Assembly (NCBI GenBank): GCA_038148755.1
Contig: JAYQWA010000002.1
Span: forward strand, 124,001 to 188,000
Reading direction: 5' to 3'
DNA: 64,000 bases
From: UBA5109 sp038148755
GTDB lineage: Bacteria > Pseudomonadota > Gammaproteobacteria > Pseudomonadales > Pseudohongiellaceae
Below the pieces are notes generated by a model, which was given only the letters and a program-made list of their open reading frames with translations, was not told the DNA's origin and searched no databases. Of the stretch, positions 19,280-28,438 are shown piece by piece. Position 1 is the stretch's first letter; each line of letters begins with the position of its first letter. The position numbers were made by a program, and so were the translations under genes.

Positions 19280-19978
19280 TCAGTCGATTTGGAATTTCTT
19301 GTTTAATTGCTGCCAGACTTCACGTTTCAATTGCGGCATTTTCAGCATTTCATCAAGACTTCTGCAAACGATAATTTCATAGTCATTTTCTGTCCCAAGC
19401 AGAGGAGCAATTTTTTCGCCCATAATAAGTAGACGATTAAAGGCAAATTTTTTCTGCAACTGTTGCAAATAGGCTGCTAAGGATGCTTTTGCTGCACTGG
19501 TACTCTTTTCTATATGCGGGGCCTCGCTGAATGGCCAGCGGAAAGGTTTAATATCCAGATTCAAATTAACCGGCATTTCGAAAAAGGCATTGAAGATATT
19601 ATTAACAAGCTGTTTCTGAGTGGTATTTAACGCATTACTAGCCTGCATATATGGCAACAAAGCTAACACCAATATTTCATTGTTAATATGAACCATGGCC
19701 AATTGAAAGCGGATCTCCTCAGCTTCGCCGGCGCTTTTGGATTTCACCTGCTCAGCCGGTATATCCGTCGCTTTATCCAGGGCCTTGGTAGAAACTACTG
19801 AATCACGTTCCAGTGACTCTTTAAGATCACTAAGCCCGGATCTGAAATTGTTTTCTTGCTTTATCAGCGCAGGCCATTCACATTGTTCAGACTGTTTTGC
19901 CGCCGGTAAAATGTAGCGTGGAAAATACGATTGTACTCCCATGCTACCGAGGTATGCTTGTCTGGTGACTTCATCCAT
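19280..19978 (-). CDS. Probable HolD-like protein (DNA polymerase III psi subunit)
   Basis: 232 residues. The N-terminus RQAYLGSMGVQSYFPRYIL resembles the start of HolD, and the C-terminus PQLKREVWQQL resembles HolD's final ALWQQI segment; a hydrophobic ILVLALLPYMQAS strand lies between. It stands directly before rimI, as holD does in E. coli. It is much longer than E. coli HolD (137 residues) because of a poorly conserved Ser/Lys/Glu-rich linker. The assignment rests on weak similarity plus gene order; treat as a hypothesis. Confidence 0.5.
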   Translation of the reverse strand: MDEVTRQAYLGSMGVQSYFPRYILPAAKQSEQCEWPALIKQENNFRSGLSDLKESLERDSVVSTKALDKATDIPAEQVKSKSAGEAEEIRFQLAMVHINNEILVLALLPYMQASNALNTTQKQLVNNIFNAFFEMPVNLNLDIKPFRWPFSEAPHIEKSTSAAKASLAAYLQQLQKKFAFNRLLIMGEKIAPLLGTENDYEIIVCRSLDEMLKMPQLKREVWQQLNKKFQID

Positions 19979-19982
19979 ACTT

Positions 19983-20012
19983 TATCTAAAATTACACTAT
20001 CTAAAATTACAG
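19983..20012 (-). repeat. 15-bp tandem duplication before the HolD-like gene
   Basis: TATCTAAAATTACAC at 19983-19997 is followed immediately by TATCTAAAATTACAG at 19998-20012. The repeat ends four bases from the start codon at 19978, so it lies in the 5' leader or promoter of the leftward gene. Confidence 0.7.
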
Positions 20013-20156
20013 TTGCCTGAAGAATCTGCTTTTCTGGGTTTACCTAGCTTGTCTTTAACAAAGACCCAGAGAAAGTCATAATGCCTCAAGCATTATTCAA
20101 CAAGCAAGCATCCATCAGGAAAATAGACCCTGGGCATCTACAGCTTATGAGCTGCC

Positions 20157-21239
20157 ATGAGTAGAAAGATAATTCATTGCGATTGTGACTGTTTCTTCGC
20201 GGCCATTGAAATCCGTGATGACCCGGCGCTGCGTAATTTACCGGTTGCTGTTGGGGGTGATCCGGGTAAGCGCGGGGTTATCGCAACCTGTAATTATGAA
20301 GCTCGAAAATATGGCGTACATTCAGCTATGGCCTCTGCCACAGCACGCCGACAGTGTCCGGATCTGATTATTATTCCCCCCAGTAAGAACAAGTACAGTG
20401 AGGCTTCAAAGCAAATGCTTAAAATATTCCGGGATTACACAGCCTTGATAGAGCCTTTATCACTTGATGAAGCCTTCCTGGATGTCAGTCGCAGTAAATC
20501 ATGTAAAGGCAGTGCAACATTAATAGCAGCCGAGATCAGACAACGCGTAAGGGAAGAGATGCAGATCACGTTATCAGCAGGTATCGCCCCCAATAAATTT
20601 CTGGCAAAAGTCGCCAGTGACTGGAATAAACCCGATGGCCAATATGTTATTACCCCGGATAAAGTAAGTGATTTCGTCAAGCAATTGCCTGTCAGAAAAA
20701 TTTATGGTGTCGGTAAAGTAACTGCGGCAAAGATGCACAATCTAGGCATTGAAACCTGCCAGGATTTACAACAATATTCAAAAACCGGTCTGCTTGAGCA
20801 TTTCGGCAGTTTTGGCGAGCGTCTTTACAGTTTATGTCGGGGTATTGACGATAGGCCCGTTGTCACTGAACATCCCAGAAAGTCTATTAGTGTCGAACTC
20901 ACTTATAATCATGATCTTCCCAGCCTGGAGCATTGCATCGCTGAATTACCGAATTTACTGGATAAACTGGAGCAACGCATGCACCGCTCCAATCAGCAAA
21001 TCGCCATTGCCAAATTATTTGTTAAACTCAAATTTAATGATTTTATTTCAACAACAGTGGAGCAAATTGGGCAGGAACTGAACATGCAATCATTTGAAGA
21101 ACTTTGCCAGACCGGCTTTGAACGCGGCAACAAACCTGTACGCCTGTTGGGGCTCGGCATTCGGTTAAGAGAGGCTTCGAGCTTTTATCAGCTCCCCCTG
21201 AATTTTGAAAATTATACTTTTGAAAACCCGAACAGATAA
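20157..21239 (+). CDS. dinB: DNA polymerase IV
   Basis: Y-family translesion polymerase. N-terminal HCDCDCFFAAIEIRDDP carries the first catalytic Asp, SLDEAFLDVS (about residues 102-111) the second acidic pair, and a helix-hairpin-helix PVRKIYGVGKVTAAKMHNLG lies near 178-197. The little-finger domain and C-terminus are complete at 360 residues; the extreme C-terminus ends in a short LPLNF clamp-binding-like segment. No convincing LexA box was found upstream. It is followed after 8 bp by greB. Confidence 0.95.
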   Translation: MSRKIIHCDCDCFFAAIEIRDDPALRNLPVAVGGDPGKRGVIATCNYEARKYGVHSAMASATARRQCPDLIIIPPSKNKYSEASKQMLKIFRDYTALIEPLSLDEAFLDVSRSKSCKGSATLIAAEIRQRVREEMQITLSAGIAPNKFLAKVASDWNKPDGQYVITPDKVSDFVKQLPVRKIYGVGKVTAAKMHNLGIETCQDLQQYSKTGLLEHFGSFGERLYSLCRGIDDRPVVTEHPRKSISVELTYNHDLPSLEHCIAELPNLLDKLEQRMHRSNQQIAIAKLFVKLKFNDFISTTVEQIGQELNMQSFEELCQTGFERGNKPVRLLGLGIRLREASSFYQLPLNFENYTFENPNR

Positions 21240-21247
21240 TATCCACT

Positions 21248-21751
21248 ATGTCCCGTTATCGGCCACCAGCAGCGCCCAGTTCCAATTACATCACTCCTGA
21301 AGGTGAACGCGCATTAAGTGAAGAACTGGAATATTTATGGCGTATAGAACGGCCAGAGGTTACCCAGCAGGTTTCTGATGCCGCAGCACTGGGTGACCGC
21401 TCGGAAAACGCAGAATATATTTACGGCAAAAAGCGCTTACGAGAAATTGACCGCAGGGTTCGCTTTTTACGTAAACGTTTGGAAAATCTGAAAGTCGTTG
21501 ATCAGTTACCTGCCAATCAGGGAAAAGTGTATTTTGGCGCCTGGGTTGAATTAGTTGATGAGCAGCTACAGGTTTTAAAAATACGACTGGTCGGGCCGGA
21601 CGAAATTGATCCTAACCGGAATTACATCAGTATTGATTCACCACTTGGCAAAGCCATACTGGGCAAGCAACTTGATGATGAAATTACATTTCATAGCCCT
21701 TCAGGCCTTAAACAGTACTGCATAGAAAAAATTGAATACCTCAAGCCCTGA
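21248..21751 (+). CDS. greB: Transcription elongation factor GreB
   Basis: Rescues backtracked RNA polymerase by stimulating transcript cleavage. The N-terminal coiled coil carries the tip motif DRSENAEYIYGKKRLREID, with the acidic residues needed at the polymerase active site; the YGKKRLREIDRRVRFL extension is the GreB form rather than GreA. The C-terminal FKBP-like domain is complete. 167 residues is normal. Confidence 0.94.
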   Translation: MSRYRPPAAPSSNYITPEGERALSEELEYLWRIERPEVTQQVSDAAALGDRSENAEYIYGKKRLREIDRRVRFLRKRLENLKVVDQLPANQGKVYFGAWVELVDEQLQVLKIRLVGPDEIDPNRNYISIDSPLGKAILGKQLDDEITFHSPSGLKQYCIEKIEYLKP

Positions 21752-22754
21752 CAGAAACAATGAAACTATTTATGTCACGCTGATTGGCTATAAAAAAGTC
21801 CTCGGTACCAGTATTACTATTCCGATGGAAATGTTAAACGCCGCAGATTTAATCGCACGAATCCACCACCCCAAAACCAGCAAGCTAAAACTCCAGATTG
21901 TCAGCCTGGATGAAAGCAATATCCAGCTCAATGCAGGGCTAGAGATTCTCTGTAAAAACACACTCAGTGATATTACAAAAAGCGATATTATTATTTTGCC
22001 CGCGATGTGGGGGAACCCGCTTGGTGTGGTAAAAAAATACCCCGAGTTTCTGCGCTGGCTGCGCTTGAAAGTAGAAGCCGAGCCCTTAATCTGCGCAGTC
22101 GGGACAGGTTCTTATTTCCTTGCCGAAGCAGGTTTGCTGGACCACAAAGTTGCTACTACCCATTGGTATTACTTTGACCAGTTTGAAAAACACTACCCTT
22201 TAGTACAGCTGAAACGCGAGCGTTTTATTACCAAGTCCGGCAACATATACTGTACCGGCAGTGTTAATTCAGTGCGCGATGTTATGTTGCACATTATTGA
22301 ACAACACTATGATGAAAAAGTGGCTAATCAGGTATCAAGCCATTTCACCCATGAACTTAAACTCTCGTATACCTCAAGCTTCTTAAATATACCTGGACAG
22401 AATTTTCATGATGATGAAATTGTTATTGATATCCAGGAGTGGATGCATAGGCACTTCAATACCGATATCAATATGGAAAAAGTCAGTATTGAGTTCAAAC
22501 TAAGCCAGCGCTCATTAAACCGGCGTTTTAAACAGGCAACAGGCTTATCCCCTATAAAATATTTACAGGAAATCCGCCTAGATAAGGCCAAGGAATTATT
22601 GAAAACCAGCAACCTGGCTATTGCTGAGGTTGCCTATAATGTCGGTTATCCCGACAATGCTTATTTTTCAGCTTTGTTCAAACGTGTGGTCTCTGTCTCA
22701 CCAGGTGAATATCGACGCCTGGTGAGAAAGAAAATATTTAAACTGGATTTATAG
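21732..22754 (+). CDS. GlxA/AraC-family transcriptional regulator (DJ-1/PfpI plus HTH)
   Basis: The first 200 residues form a DJ-1/PfpI-like ligand domain (VTLIGYKKVLGTSITIPMEM; IILPAMWGNP; ICAVGTGSYFLAEAGLLD). The last 100 carry two AraC helix-turn-helix motifs (VSIEFKLSQRSLNRRFKQAT and IAEVAYNVGYPDNAYFSALF). The Cys in AVGTGSYF that many DJ-1 proteins have at the elbow is replaced by Thr. The indicated start is a TTG within greB; the true start may be a few codons later. Targets unknown. Confidence 0.85.
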   Translation: MNTSSPDRNNETIYVTLIGYKKVLGTSITIPMEMLNAADLIARIHHPKTSKLKLQIVSLDESNIQLNAGLEILCKNTLSDITKSDIIILPAMWGNPLGVVKKYPEFLRWLRLKVEAEPLICAVGTGSYFLAEAGLLDHKVATTHWYYFDQFEKHYPLVQLKRERFITKSGNIYCTGSVNSVRDVMLHIIEQHYDEKVANQVSSHFTHELKLSYTSSFLNIPGQNFHDDEIVIDIQEWMHRHFNTDINMEKVSIEFKLSQRSLNRRFKQATGLSPIKYLQEIRLDKAKELLKTSNLAIAEVAYNVGYPDNAYFSALFKRVVSVSPGEYRRLVRKKIFKLDL

Positions 22755-22755
22755 T

Positions 22756-23136
22756 TTAGAATTCTTCAGCGACTTCAAGCGTTTCAAGTGGCTTCGATAC
22801 GGCTCTATCCTGGTGTCTTTTCTTTTCATACACACTTTTTATTTGACGTTCCAGCGCATTAAAAGCGTCACGAATGGCAATATAAATATCTTCATGTTCA
22901 TGTTTATCGTGTTGGTCATGATTAACCTGAATATCATGATTTGGAATAACAGCTTCTACCCCTACGTGAAAAACTTTGCCTTTGTGATGGTGGTTGTGGG
23001 GGGATTCGAGAATAACTCGTAAACTTTGAATTTCGTCGGAGAAACGTTCTAACTTATCTAATCTTTTTTGAACTGCGTCAGCAACAGCCTGGGAATGATC
23101 TATACCTCGGAATACAACTTTAGTGTCACTTACCAT
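22756..23136 (-). CDS. hpf: Ribosome hibernation-promoting factor family protein
   Basis: HPF/RaiA-family protein that binds the 30S decoding region of idle ribosomes. Typical features are VVFRGIDHSQAVADAVQKRLDKL at the start, a beta strand IQSLRVILESP, a His-rich loop (NHHHKGK), and EDIYIAIRDAFNALERQIK. 126 residues, so a short form without the long C-terminal dimerisation domain. Stands alone with its own promoter region at 23137-23342, not in an rpoN operon. Confidence 0.82.
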   Translation of the reverse strand: MVSDTKVVFRGIDHSQAVADAVQKRLDKLERFSDEIQSLRVILESPHNHHHKGKVFHVGVEAVIPNHDIQVNHDQHDKHEHEDIYIAIRDAFNALERQIKSVYEKKRHQDRAVSKPLETLEVAEEF

Positions 23137-23342
23137 AATTATTAGACTCCTTTGGTTACTAGTATTAGATGCTAGTAAGGGTTTAAATTTAGCGGGAAAG
23201 GTTTCTTAGATTTAACTCCTCTGTAAAATTAAAAGGGCAAGTAAAGATACTACTCCTCTAAATATTTGTGTCAAAGAGATTTGCTGACTTTTTTGATTAA
23301 AGTTAATAATCAAAATGTAACTAATTGATTTTAATATGATAT

Positions 23343-23870
23343 TTAATCATTAAAGCACCAGTGCCATGGCTCATACAGCAAGCCATGCACATTATTGCGG
23401 GGAAATGACATAAAAAACCCATAGTTTGCAGCATGGCTTTCCAACCAGCCAAATGCCGCTGTATCCTCAAAGCTTTCTTCCAGACATGCCGAATCCGGGC
23501 AGGTTAAATCCAGCGCTCTGCCGCTATGATGCTCGCTGTAGCCCGGCGCAGCATTGACCTTAAGAATCTCATCAATACGCTGTCCTGCTTTCAGCTTTTT
23601 CAGAAATAATTGCTTTTGATACTCTACACTTCGATAGGCAGAAACCAGCTGTAACTCAACGCCATCTTGTAACGCTGCCGTTCGCATGCGCCTCCAGGCA
23701 GCTAATGCCATTTCTTCCATAAATGCTTCACGTTCAAAGATATCAGTACCGGCAGACACAGGATTCATACACTCAGATTGCAGAACCAGCTTGCGCTCGG
23801 TGGCATAAACAGCCGGAATTTTCAGCTCTTCATGTATAGCAGCGATTAATTTTTCAAATGTATCAGGCAA
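23343..23870 (-). CDS. VanY/M15-family D-alanyl-D-alanine carboxypeptidase
   Basis: Zinc peptidase that trims D-Ala from peptidoglycan peptides. Metal and catalytic motifs are visible: SAYRSVEYQ near residues 78-86, SEHHSGRALDL (the SxHxxGxAxD zinc motif) near 111-121, and the C-terminal HGLLYEPWHW (Glu and third zinc His). At 175 residues it is short and has no signal peptide, so it may act in the cytoplasm on recycled muropeptides (inference). Confidence 0.85.
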   Translation of the reverse strand: MPDTFEKLIAAIHEELKIPAVYATERKLVLQSECMNPVSAGTDIFEREAFMEEMALAAWRRMRTAALQDGVELQLVSAYRSVEYQKQLFLKKLKAGQRIDEILKVNAAPGYSEHHSGRALDLTCPDSACLEESFEDTAAFGWLESHAANYGFFMSFPRNNVHGLLYEPWHWCFND

Positions 23871-24068
23871 AAGCTTTCCTTTTTATTTTTTTATACTGAC
23901 TCGTCACCGGCAGAAAAATTGAAAAGTCAGATCATATCTGTGTTTACAAACAAATAAATATCTATAAAACAATATAATATGGCTATTAAAGACAAATCAT
24001 TATAACCTAAAACCCTTATGATTAATGTCAAGTTATTGACTCCATAAGGCCATATCTTAAAGGAATTC

Positions 24069-25976
24069 ATGTCACATTTACCCGTAATAGTTGGCTTTGG
24101 CGGCATCAATTCCGCCGGTAGGGCATCCAACCACTATGCGTATCGACGTATGGTAATTGATAAGCTCGGACAATCAACGGCAAATGAAACATTGATTAAT
24201 CTTGCTGTTATGATGGGGCTCCTGCAAGTCAAAGATGGTAAATGTTTCGATGCCCAAGATGAAGCAGTCTCCCCTGATGAGTTTTTGACTTTTCACCGTG
24301 AACTCATTCTGAACAGCACACTGATTCGAAAGCTGGAAAATAATCTCTTCGACAATACTAAACTACTGCAACATGCCAGTTCAGTGCTATCACCTGTCGA
24401 AGGCGAAACGCTGAGTTTTAAAATAGCAACGCGCAGATTACCCGAGCAGATTCCGGCTAACTGGCAAATCAGCGCATTGAATGACAGAGAGAGCCGTGTC
24501 GATGTCACCGGCAATCTGGAAGCCTTGCTGCCAGATTCATATCGCGGTTCAGTCAATTGTGCGGGCCAGTTGCCTTCCGGTTTTGATCCCGCTGAGCTGT
24601 ACCCTTCACGCAATCATCCCCGCAGTCTGCAAATGACGGTTTATGGTGCCTCCGATGCCCTGCTATCGATGGGTATTGACTGGGAAAGCGTTAGAGCACA
24701 TGTGAACCCTGATCAAATTGCAGTATATGCCGGTTCAGGCATGAGCCAGCTTGATTACAACGGTAACGCCGGTATGCTTCAGGCGCGCCTGCTTGGCAAG
24801 CGGGTGACCTCAAAACAGCTGCCGCTCGGTTTTGCAGAAATGCCTGCTGATTTTATTAATGCCTATATGCTGGGCAATATCGGGAAAACCGCCTGTAATC
24901 TGGGAGCTTGCGCAACCTTTCATTACAACCTGAATCAGGCTGTGCGAGATATTCAGAATGGTACTCATCGTGTTGCCATTGTCGGTAACAGTGAAGCACC
25001 GTTAGTGCCTGAAATTTTTGAAGGCTACAGCGCAATGGGGGCACTCGCTGATGATGCAAAATTAAAGGCTCTGGACAAACTGGCAGAACCCGACTATCGG
25101 CGTGCCTGCCGCCCATTCGCTGAAAATGTCGGTTTTACGCTTGCCGAATCTTCACAGTTTATTATTTTATTTGATGATACTTTGGCACTTGAGTTGGGCG
25201 CTAACATTCATGGTGCCGTCAATGATGTATTTATCAATGCTGATGGACATAAAAAATCAATTGCCAGCCCTGGTATCGGGAATTACCTAACCCTGGCCAA
25301 AGCCGCTGCGGCAACCAAAGCCGTCCTGGGAGAAAAAGCTTTGCGCCATAACACCTTTGTCCAGGCACATGGTACAGGCACACCGCAAAACCGGGTCACT
25401 GAATCTGCGATCTTGAACGACGTAGCTGCACATTTCGGCATTGAAAAATGGCCTGTAGCAGCAATCAAATCCTACATAGGACACTCAATAGCCAGCGCGG
25501 GTGCTGACCAGCTTAACAGCAGTCTGGGAGTCTGGAGGTACGGCATAATCCCGGGTATCTTAACCAGCAAAGCACTTGCTGACGATGTTTATACAGAACG
25601 CCTGGATTTCTTGTTACAACATAAAGAAATTGAACCGGAATCCATAGATGCGGTCATTCTGAATGCCAAGGGCTTTGGCGGAAATAATGCGACTGCTTCA
25701 ATATTATCCCCCATGATCACACAGAAAATGTTAGCTCATAAACATGGTAAAAAAGCAGTGGCAGCCTATCTAACAGCCAACGAAAAAGTTACTGAACTAA
25801 GCACTGCTTACGAGCAAAAAACTAATTGTCAGGCCATCACCCCCATTTATAAATTTGATCATAATGTCCGTACGGGTGATGATCTAAAATTCATCAATGA
25901 CAGTATAAAAATTTCCGGCGAGAGTCTGGATATAGACCTTGCTCTTGAAAACCCCTACACAGATATGTGTGACTAA
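24069..25976 (+). CDS. fabY: FabY-type beta-ketoacyl-ACP synthase
   Basis: Large ketoacyl synthase of the FabY type, which in Pseudomonas aeruginosa starts fatty acid synthesis with acetyl-CoA and malonyl-ACP in place of FabH. Thiolase-fold catalytic residues: Cys281 in NLGACATF, His434 in QAHGTGTPQNR, His472 in YIGHSIASAG. 635 residues matches FabY rather than FabB/F (about 410). The N-terminus VIVGFGGINSAGR is typical. A nitroreductase gene follows by 22 bp. Identification is from recalled family features and length. Confidence 0.85.
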   Translation: MSHLPVIVGFGGINSAGRASNHYAYRRMVIDKLGQSTANETLINLAVMMGLLQVKDGKCFDAQDEAVSPDEFLTFHRELILNSTLIRKLENNLFDNTKLLQHASSVLSPVEGETLSFKIATRRLPEQIPANWQISALNDRESRVDVTGNLEALLPDSYRGSVNCAGQLPSGFDPAELYPSRNHPRSLQMTVYGASDALLSMGIDWESVRAHVNPDQIAVYAGSGMSQLDYNGNAGMLQARLLGKRVTSKQLPLGFAEMPADFINAYMLGNIGKTACNLGACATFHYNLNQAVRDIQNGTHRVAIVGNSEAPLVPEIFEGYSAMGALADDAKLKALDKLAEPDYRRACRPFAENVGFTLAESSQFIILFDDTLALELGANIHGAVNDVFINADGHKKSIASPGIGNYLTLAKAAAATKAVLGEKALRHNTFVQAHGTGTPQNRVTESAILNDVAAHFGIEKWPVAAIKSYIGHSIASAGADQLNSSLGVWRYGIIPGILTSKALADDVYTERLDFLLQHKEIEPESIDAVILNAKGFGGNNATASILSPMITQKMLAHKHGKKAVAAYLTANEKVTELSTAYEQKTNCQAITPIYKFDHNVRTGDDLKFINDSIKISGESLDIDLALENPYTDMCD

Positions 25977-25998
25977 CCTGATAGTTAAAGGCAACTTT

Positions 25999-26589
25999 AT
26001 GATTAAAAAAAATATTGATACCAGCGAACCTGTAAATGACATTATTGCTTCACGTTGGAGCGGTGTTTCCTATGATGCTGAACGCCCTGTCAGTGAAGAA
26101 CAATTACATTCCATCATGGAAGCTGCCCGATGGGCACCCTCATGTTACGGCGACCAACCCTGGCGCTATATTATCTGCAACAAAGCGACCCATCCTGAAG
26201 CCTGGCAAAAGCTCTATGATTGCCTGGCAGAAGGCAATCAACCCTGGTGCAGCAATGTGCCTGTGTTAATCGCTGCCTGTCACGATTCCCAATTTACCAT
26301 GAATGATAACCCCAACCCCTGGGGGGCTTACGATACCGGCGCCGCATCTGTTTCATTATGCCTGCAGGCAACTCACCTCGGCCTGATGGGACATCAAATG
26401 GCCGGCTTCTCTGCTGATCTGATTAGAGAAAAATTTGAAGTGCCTGCACGCTACATTCCAATTGCTGTTATCGCCATCGGCTATCAGACAACGGAAGAAC
26501 AGGTGCCTGAGGATTTCAAAGCCAGAGAACTGGCTCCAAGGCAAAGAAATCCCTTAAGTGAAAACTTTTTTATGGGATCATGGAAATAA
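25999..26589 (+). CDS. Nitroreductase-family flavoprotein
   Basis: FMN-dependent NAD(P)H oxidoreductase. N-terminal SRWSGVSYDAERPVSEEQ and AARWAPSCYGDQPWRYI (the FMN and substrate region) are at about residues 15-55, with GAASVSLCLQATHLGL in the dimer core. The frame is open from 25939 inside fabY, but the ATG at 25999 has AAAGG at 25987-25991 and lies 22 bp after the fabY stop. It probably shares the fabY transcript, which ends at the strong terminator after it. Substrate unknown. Confidence 0.86.
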   Translation: MIKKNIDTSEPVNDIIASRWSGVSYDAERPVSEEQLHSIMEAARWAPSCYGDQPWRYIICNKATHPEAWQKLYDCLAEGNQPWCSNVPVLIAACHDSQFTMNDNPNPWGAYDTGAASVSLCLQATHLGLMGHQMAGFSADLIREKFEVPARYIPIAVIAIGYQTTEEQVPEDFKARELAPRQRNPLSENFFMGSWK

Positions 26590-26620
26590 AATTTTGTACA
26601 ACTGAATAGCAATAAAACAA

Positions 26621-26656
26621 AAAGGCTCTGACTGAATACAGCCAGAGCCTTTTTTT
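26621..26656. terminator. Strong bidirectional terminator
   Basis: Perfect 10-bp stem AAAGGCTCTG (26621-26630) with CAGAGCCTTT (26643-26652), followed by a T-run on the plus strand and preceded by an A-run. It should end the fabY-nitroreductase transcript and, leftwards, the fumarase transcript. Confidence 0.9.
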
Positions 26657-26698
26657 ATGGTGCTGATTTTTATTTCAATGCTAAGTTTTTTAGTTTCA

Positions 26699-28225
26699 CT
26701 ATTTTACTTCTACCGGTTTTGCCTCATGGATTTTGGCATACCATTCGGCCGGGCCGATTTGATGCACGGAAGTTCCATTGATATCAACCGCTACGGTAAC
26801 CGGCATATCTTCAACTTCAAATTCATGGATCGCTTCCATCCCCAGATCCTCAAAAGCAATGACTCTGGATTTCCTTATGGCTTTTGAAACCAGATAAGCT
26901 GCACCACCCACGGCCATTAAGTAAACGGATTTATGTTTTTTGATAGCCTCCAGACCCGCCGGTCCCCGCTCAGCCTTACCAATCATTCCCATTAACCCGG
27001 ATTTTTCCAGCAAGGCATCAGTAAACTTATCCATTCGTGTTGCCGTTGTTGGACCAGCCGGACCAACCACCTCATCACGCACCGCATCCACCGGACCAAC
27101 GTAGTAAATAAATTTGTCTTTCAAGTCCACACCTTCCGGCAAGGTTTCACCTTTGTTATAAAGTTCAATTAAACGTTTATGTGCTGCATCACGACCGGTC
27201 AGCATGGTGCCAGAAAGTAACAAGGTATCACCCGGCTTCCAGCTGGCAATATCCTCACGCGTGACTGTTTGCAGATTTACCCGTCGTGCATTTGGTGCTG
27301 CCTGCCAGGTAACTTGCGGCCAGTCTTCCAGTTTCGGCGGAATCAGCTCAGCAGGCCCAGAACCATCCAGCGTAAAATGGATATGACGGGTTGCTGCACA
27401 GTTGGGAATCATCGCGACAGGCTTTGATGCTGCATGGGTTGGAAACTCTTTAATCTTTACATCCACCACCGTCGTTAAACCACCGATACCCTGCGCGCCG
27501 ATACCCAGATCGTTCACTTTTTCCATCAGTTCCAGACGTAATTCTTCAAGCGTATTTTGCGGACCTCGGGCGCGAAGTTCATCTATATCGACATGTTCCA
27601 TCAAGACTTCTTTTGCCATTAAGGCTGCTTTTTCCGCAGTACCTCCTATACCAATCCCGAGTATCCCAGGTGGACACCAGCCACCGCCCATGGTCGGTAC
27701 AGTTTTCAATACCCAGTCAACAATACTGTCGCTTGGGTTCAGCATAACGAGTTTAGATTTGTTTTCTGAACCACCGCCTTTGGCGGCCAGTTTGAATTCA
27801 ACCTTATTACCCGGAACCAGCTTGTAATAGATATTTGCAGGTGTGTTGTCCTTGGTATTGATACGGGCGCCAGCAGGATCACTGACTATTGAAGCACGTA
27901 ATACGTTATCAGGATGCGTGTATGCCTGACGTACACCCTCATTAATAACTTCCTCCAGCCCCGTATCAAAATCCCACTGCACATCCATCCCGATATAAAC
28001 AAAAATAGCGACGACACCTGTATCCTGACAAATGGGTCGTTTGCCTTCTGCGCACATGCGGGAATTGGTCAGAATCTGCGCCATGGCATCTTTCGCCGCG
28101 GGTGATTCTTCACGCTCATAAGCGCGATGTACAGCCTGAATGTAATCAAGCGGGTGATAATAGGAAATATACTGCAAAGCATCCGCTACACTTTGGATGA
28201 CATCTTGCTCACGTATCAGTGTCAT
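26699..28225 (-). CDS. fumA: Class I (iron-sulfur) fumarate hydratase
   Basis: Interconverts fumarate and malate in the TCA cycle using an oxygen-sensitive [4Fe-4S] cluster. Alpha-domain motifs CQDTGVVAIFVYIG (about residues 63-76), MGGGWCPPGILGIGIGG (about 178-194) and NCAATRHIHF (about 278-287) supply the three cluster Cys. The beta domain follows with LLLSGTMLTGRDAAHKR and GPAGPTTATRMD. 508 residues, single-chain form. Monocistronic by its surroundings. The fumA/fumB distinction is arbitrary outside enterics. Confidence 0.95.
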   Translation of the reverse strand: MTLIREQDVIQSVADALQYISYYHPLDYIQAVHRAYEREESPAAKDAMAQILTNSRMCAEGKRPICQDTGVVAIFVYIGMDVQWDFDTGLEEVINEGVRQAYTHPDNVLRASIVSDPAGARINTKDNTPANIYYKLVPGNKVEFKLAAKGGGSENKSKLVMLNPSDSIVDWVLKTVPTMGGGWCPPGILGIGIGGTAEKAALMAKEVLMEHVDIDELRARGPQNTLEELRLELMEKVNDLGIGAQGIGGLTTVVDVKIKEFPTHAASKPVAMIPNCAATRHIHFTLDGSGPAELIPPKLEDWPQVTWQAAPNARRVNLQTVTREDIASWKPGDTLLLSGTMLTGRDAAHKRLIELYNKGETLPEGVDLKDKFIYYVGPVDAVRDEVVGPAGPTTATRMDKFTDALLEKSGLMGMIGKAERGPAGLEAIKKHKSVYLMAVGGAAYLVSKAIRKSRVIAFEDLGMEAIHEFEVEDMPVTVAVDINGTSVHQIGPAEWYAKIHEAKPVEVK

Positions 28226-28382
28226 GGTGACTACTCCTTACTTTCTGGTTCTTACTGACTGGCTTCAATCTCTGATTTTTATTTTTCAGTCCCTGGCGCT
28301 ATAAAGCACCGGACCGTTATTTTAGTTTCCCGATATTCTATCACGACTGAAGTTTCGCTTTGCATAAAGCAACAACAGGCAT

Positions 28383-28403
28383 GCAGGCCTTCTCAGGGCC
28401 TGC
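28383..28403. other. GC-rich hairpin, possible weak terminator
   Basis: GCAGGCC (28383-28389) pairs with GGCCTGC (28397-28403) in the gap after the RND permease gene. There is no T-run in the leftward direction, so intrinsic termination is uncertain. Confidence 0.35.
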
Positions 28404-28438
28404 AAAATAAATCTCAGGGGATATCAGGCTGACCTTAT

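Noticed and set aside
20090..20156. LexA box before dinB
   Set aside because: CTG and CAG occur in CTGGGCATCTACAG but with 8 bases between them, not the 10 required.
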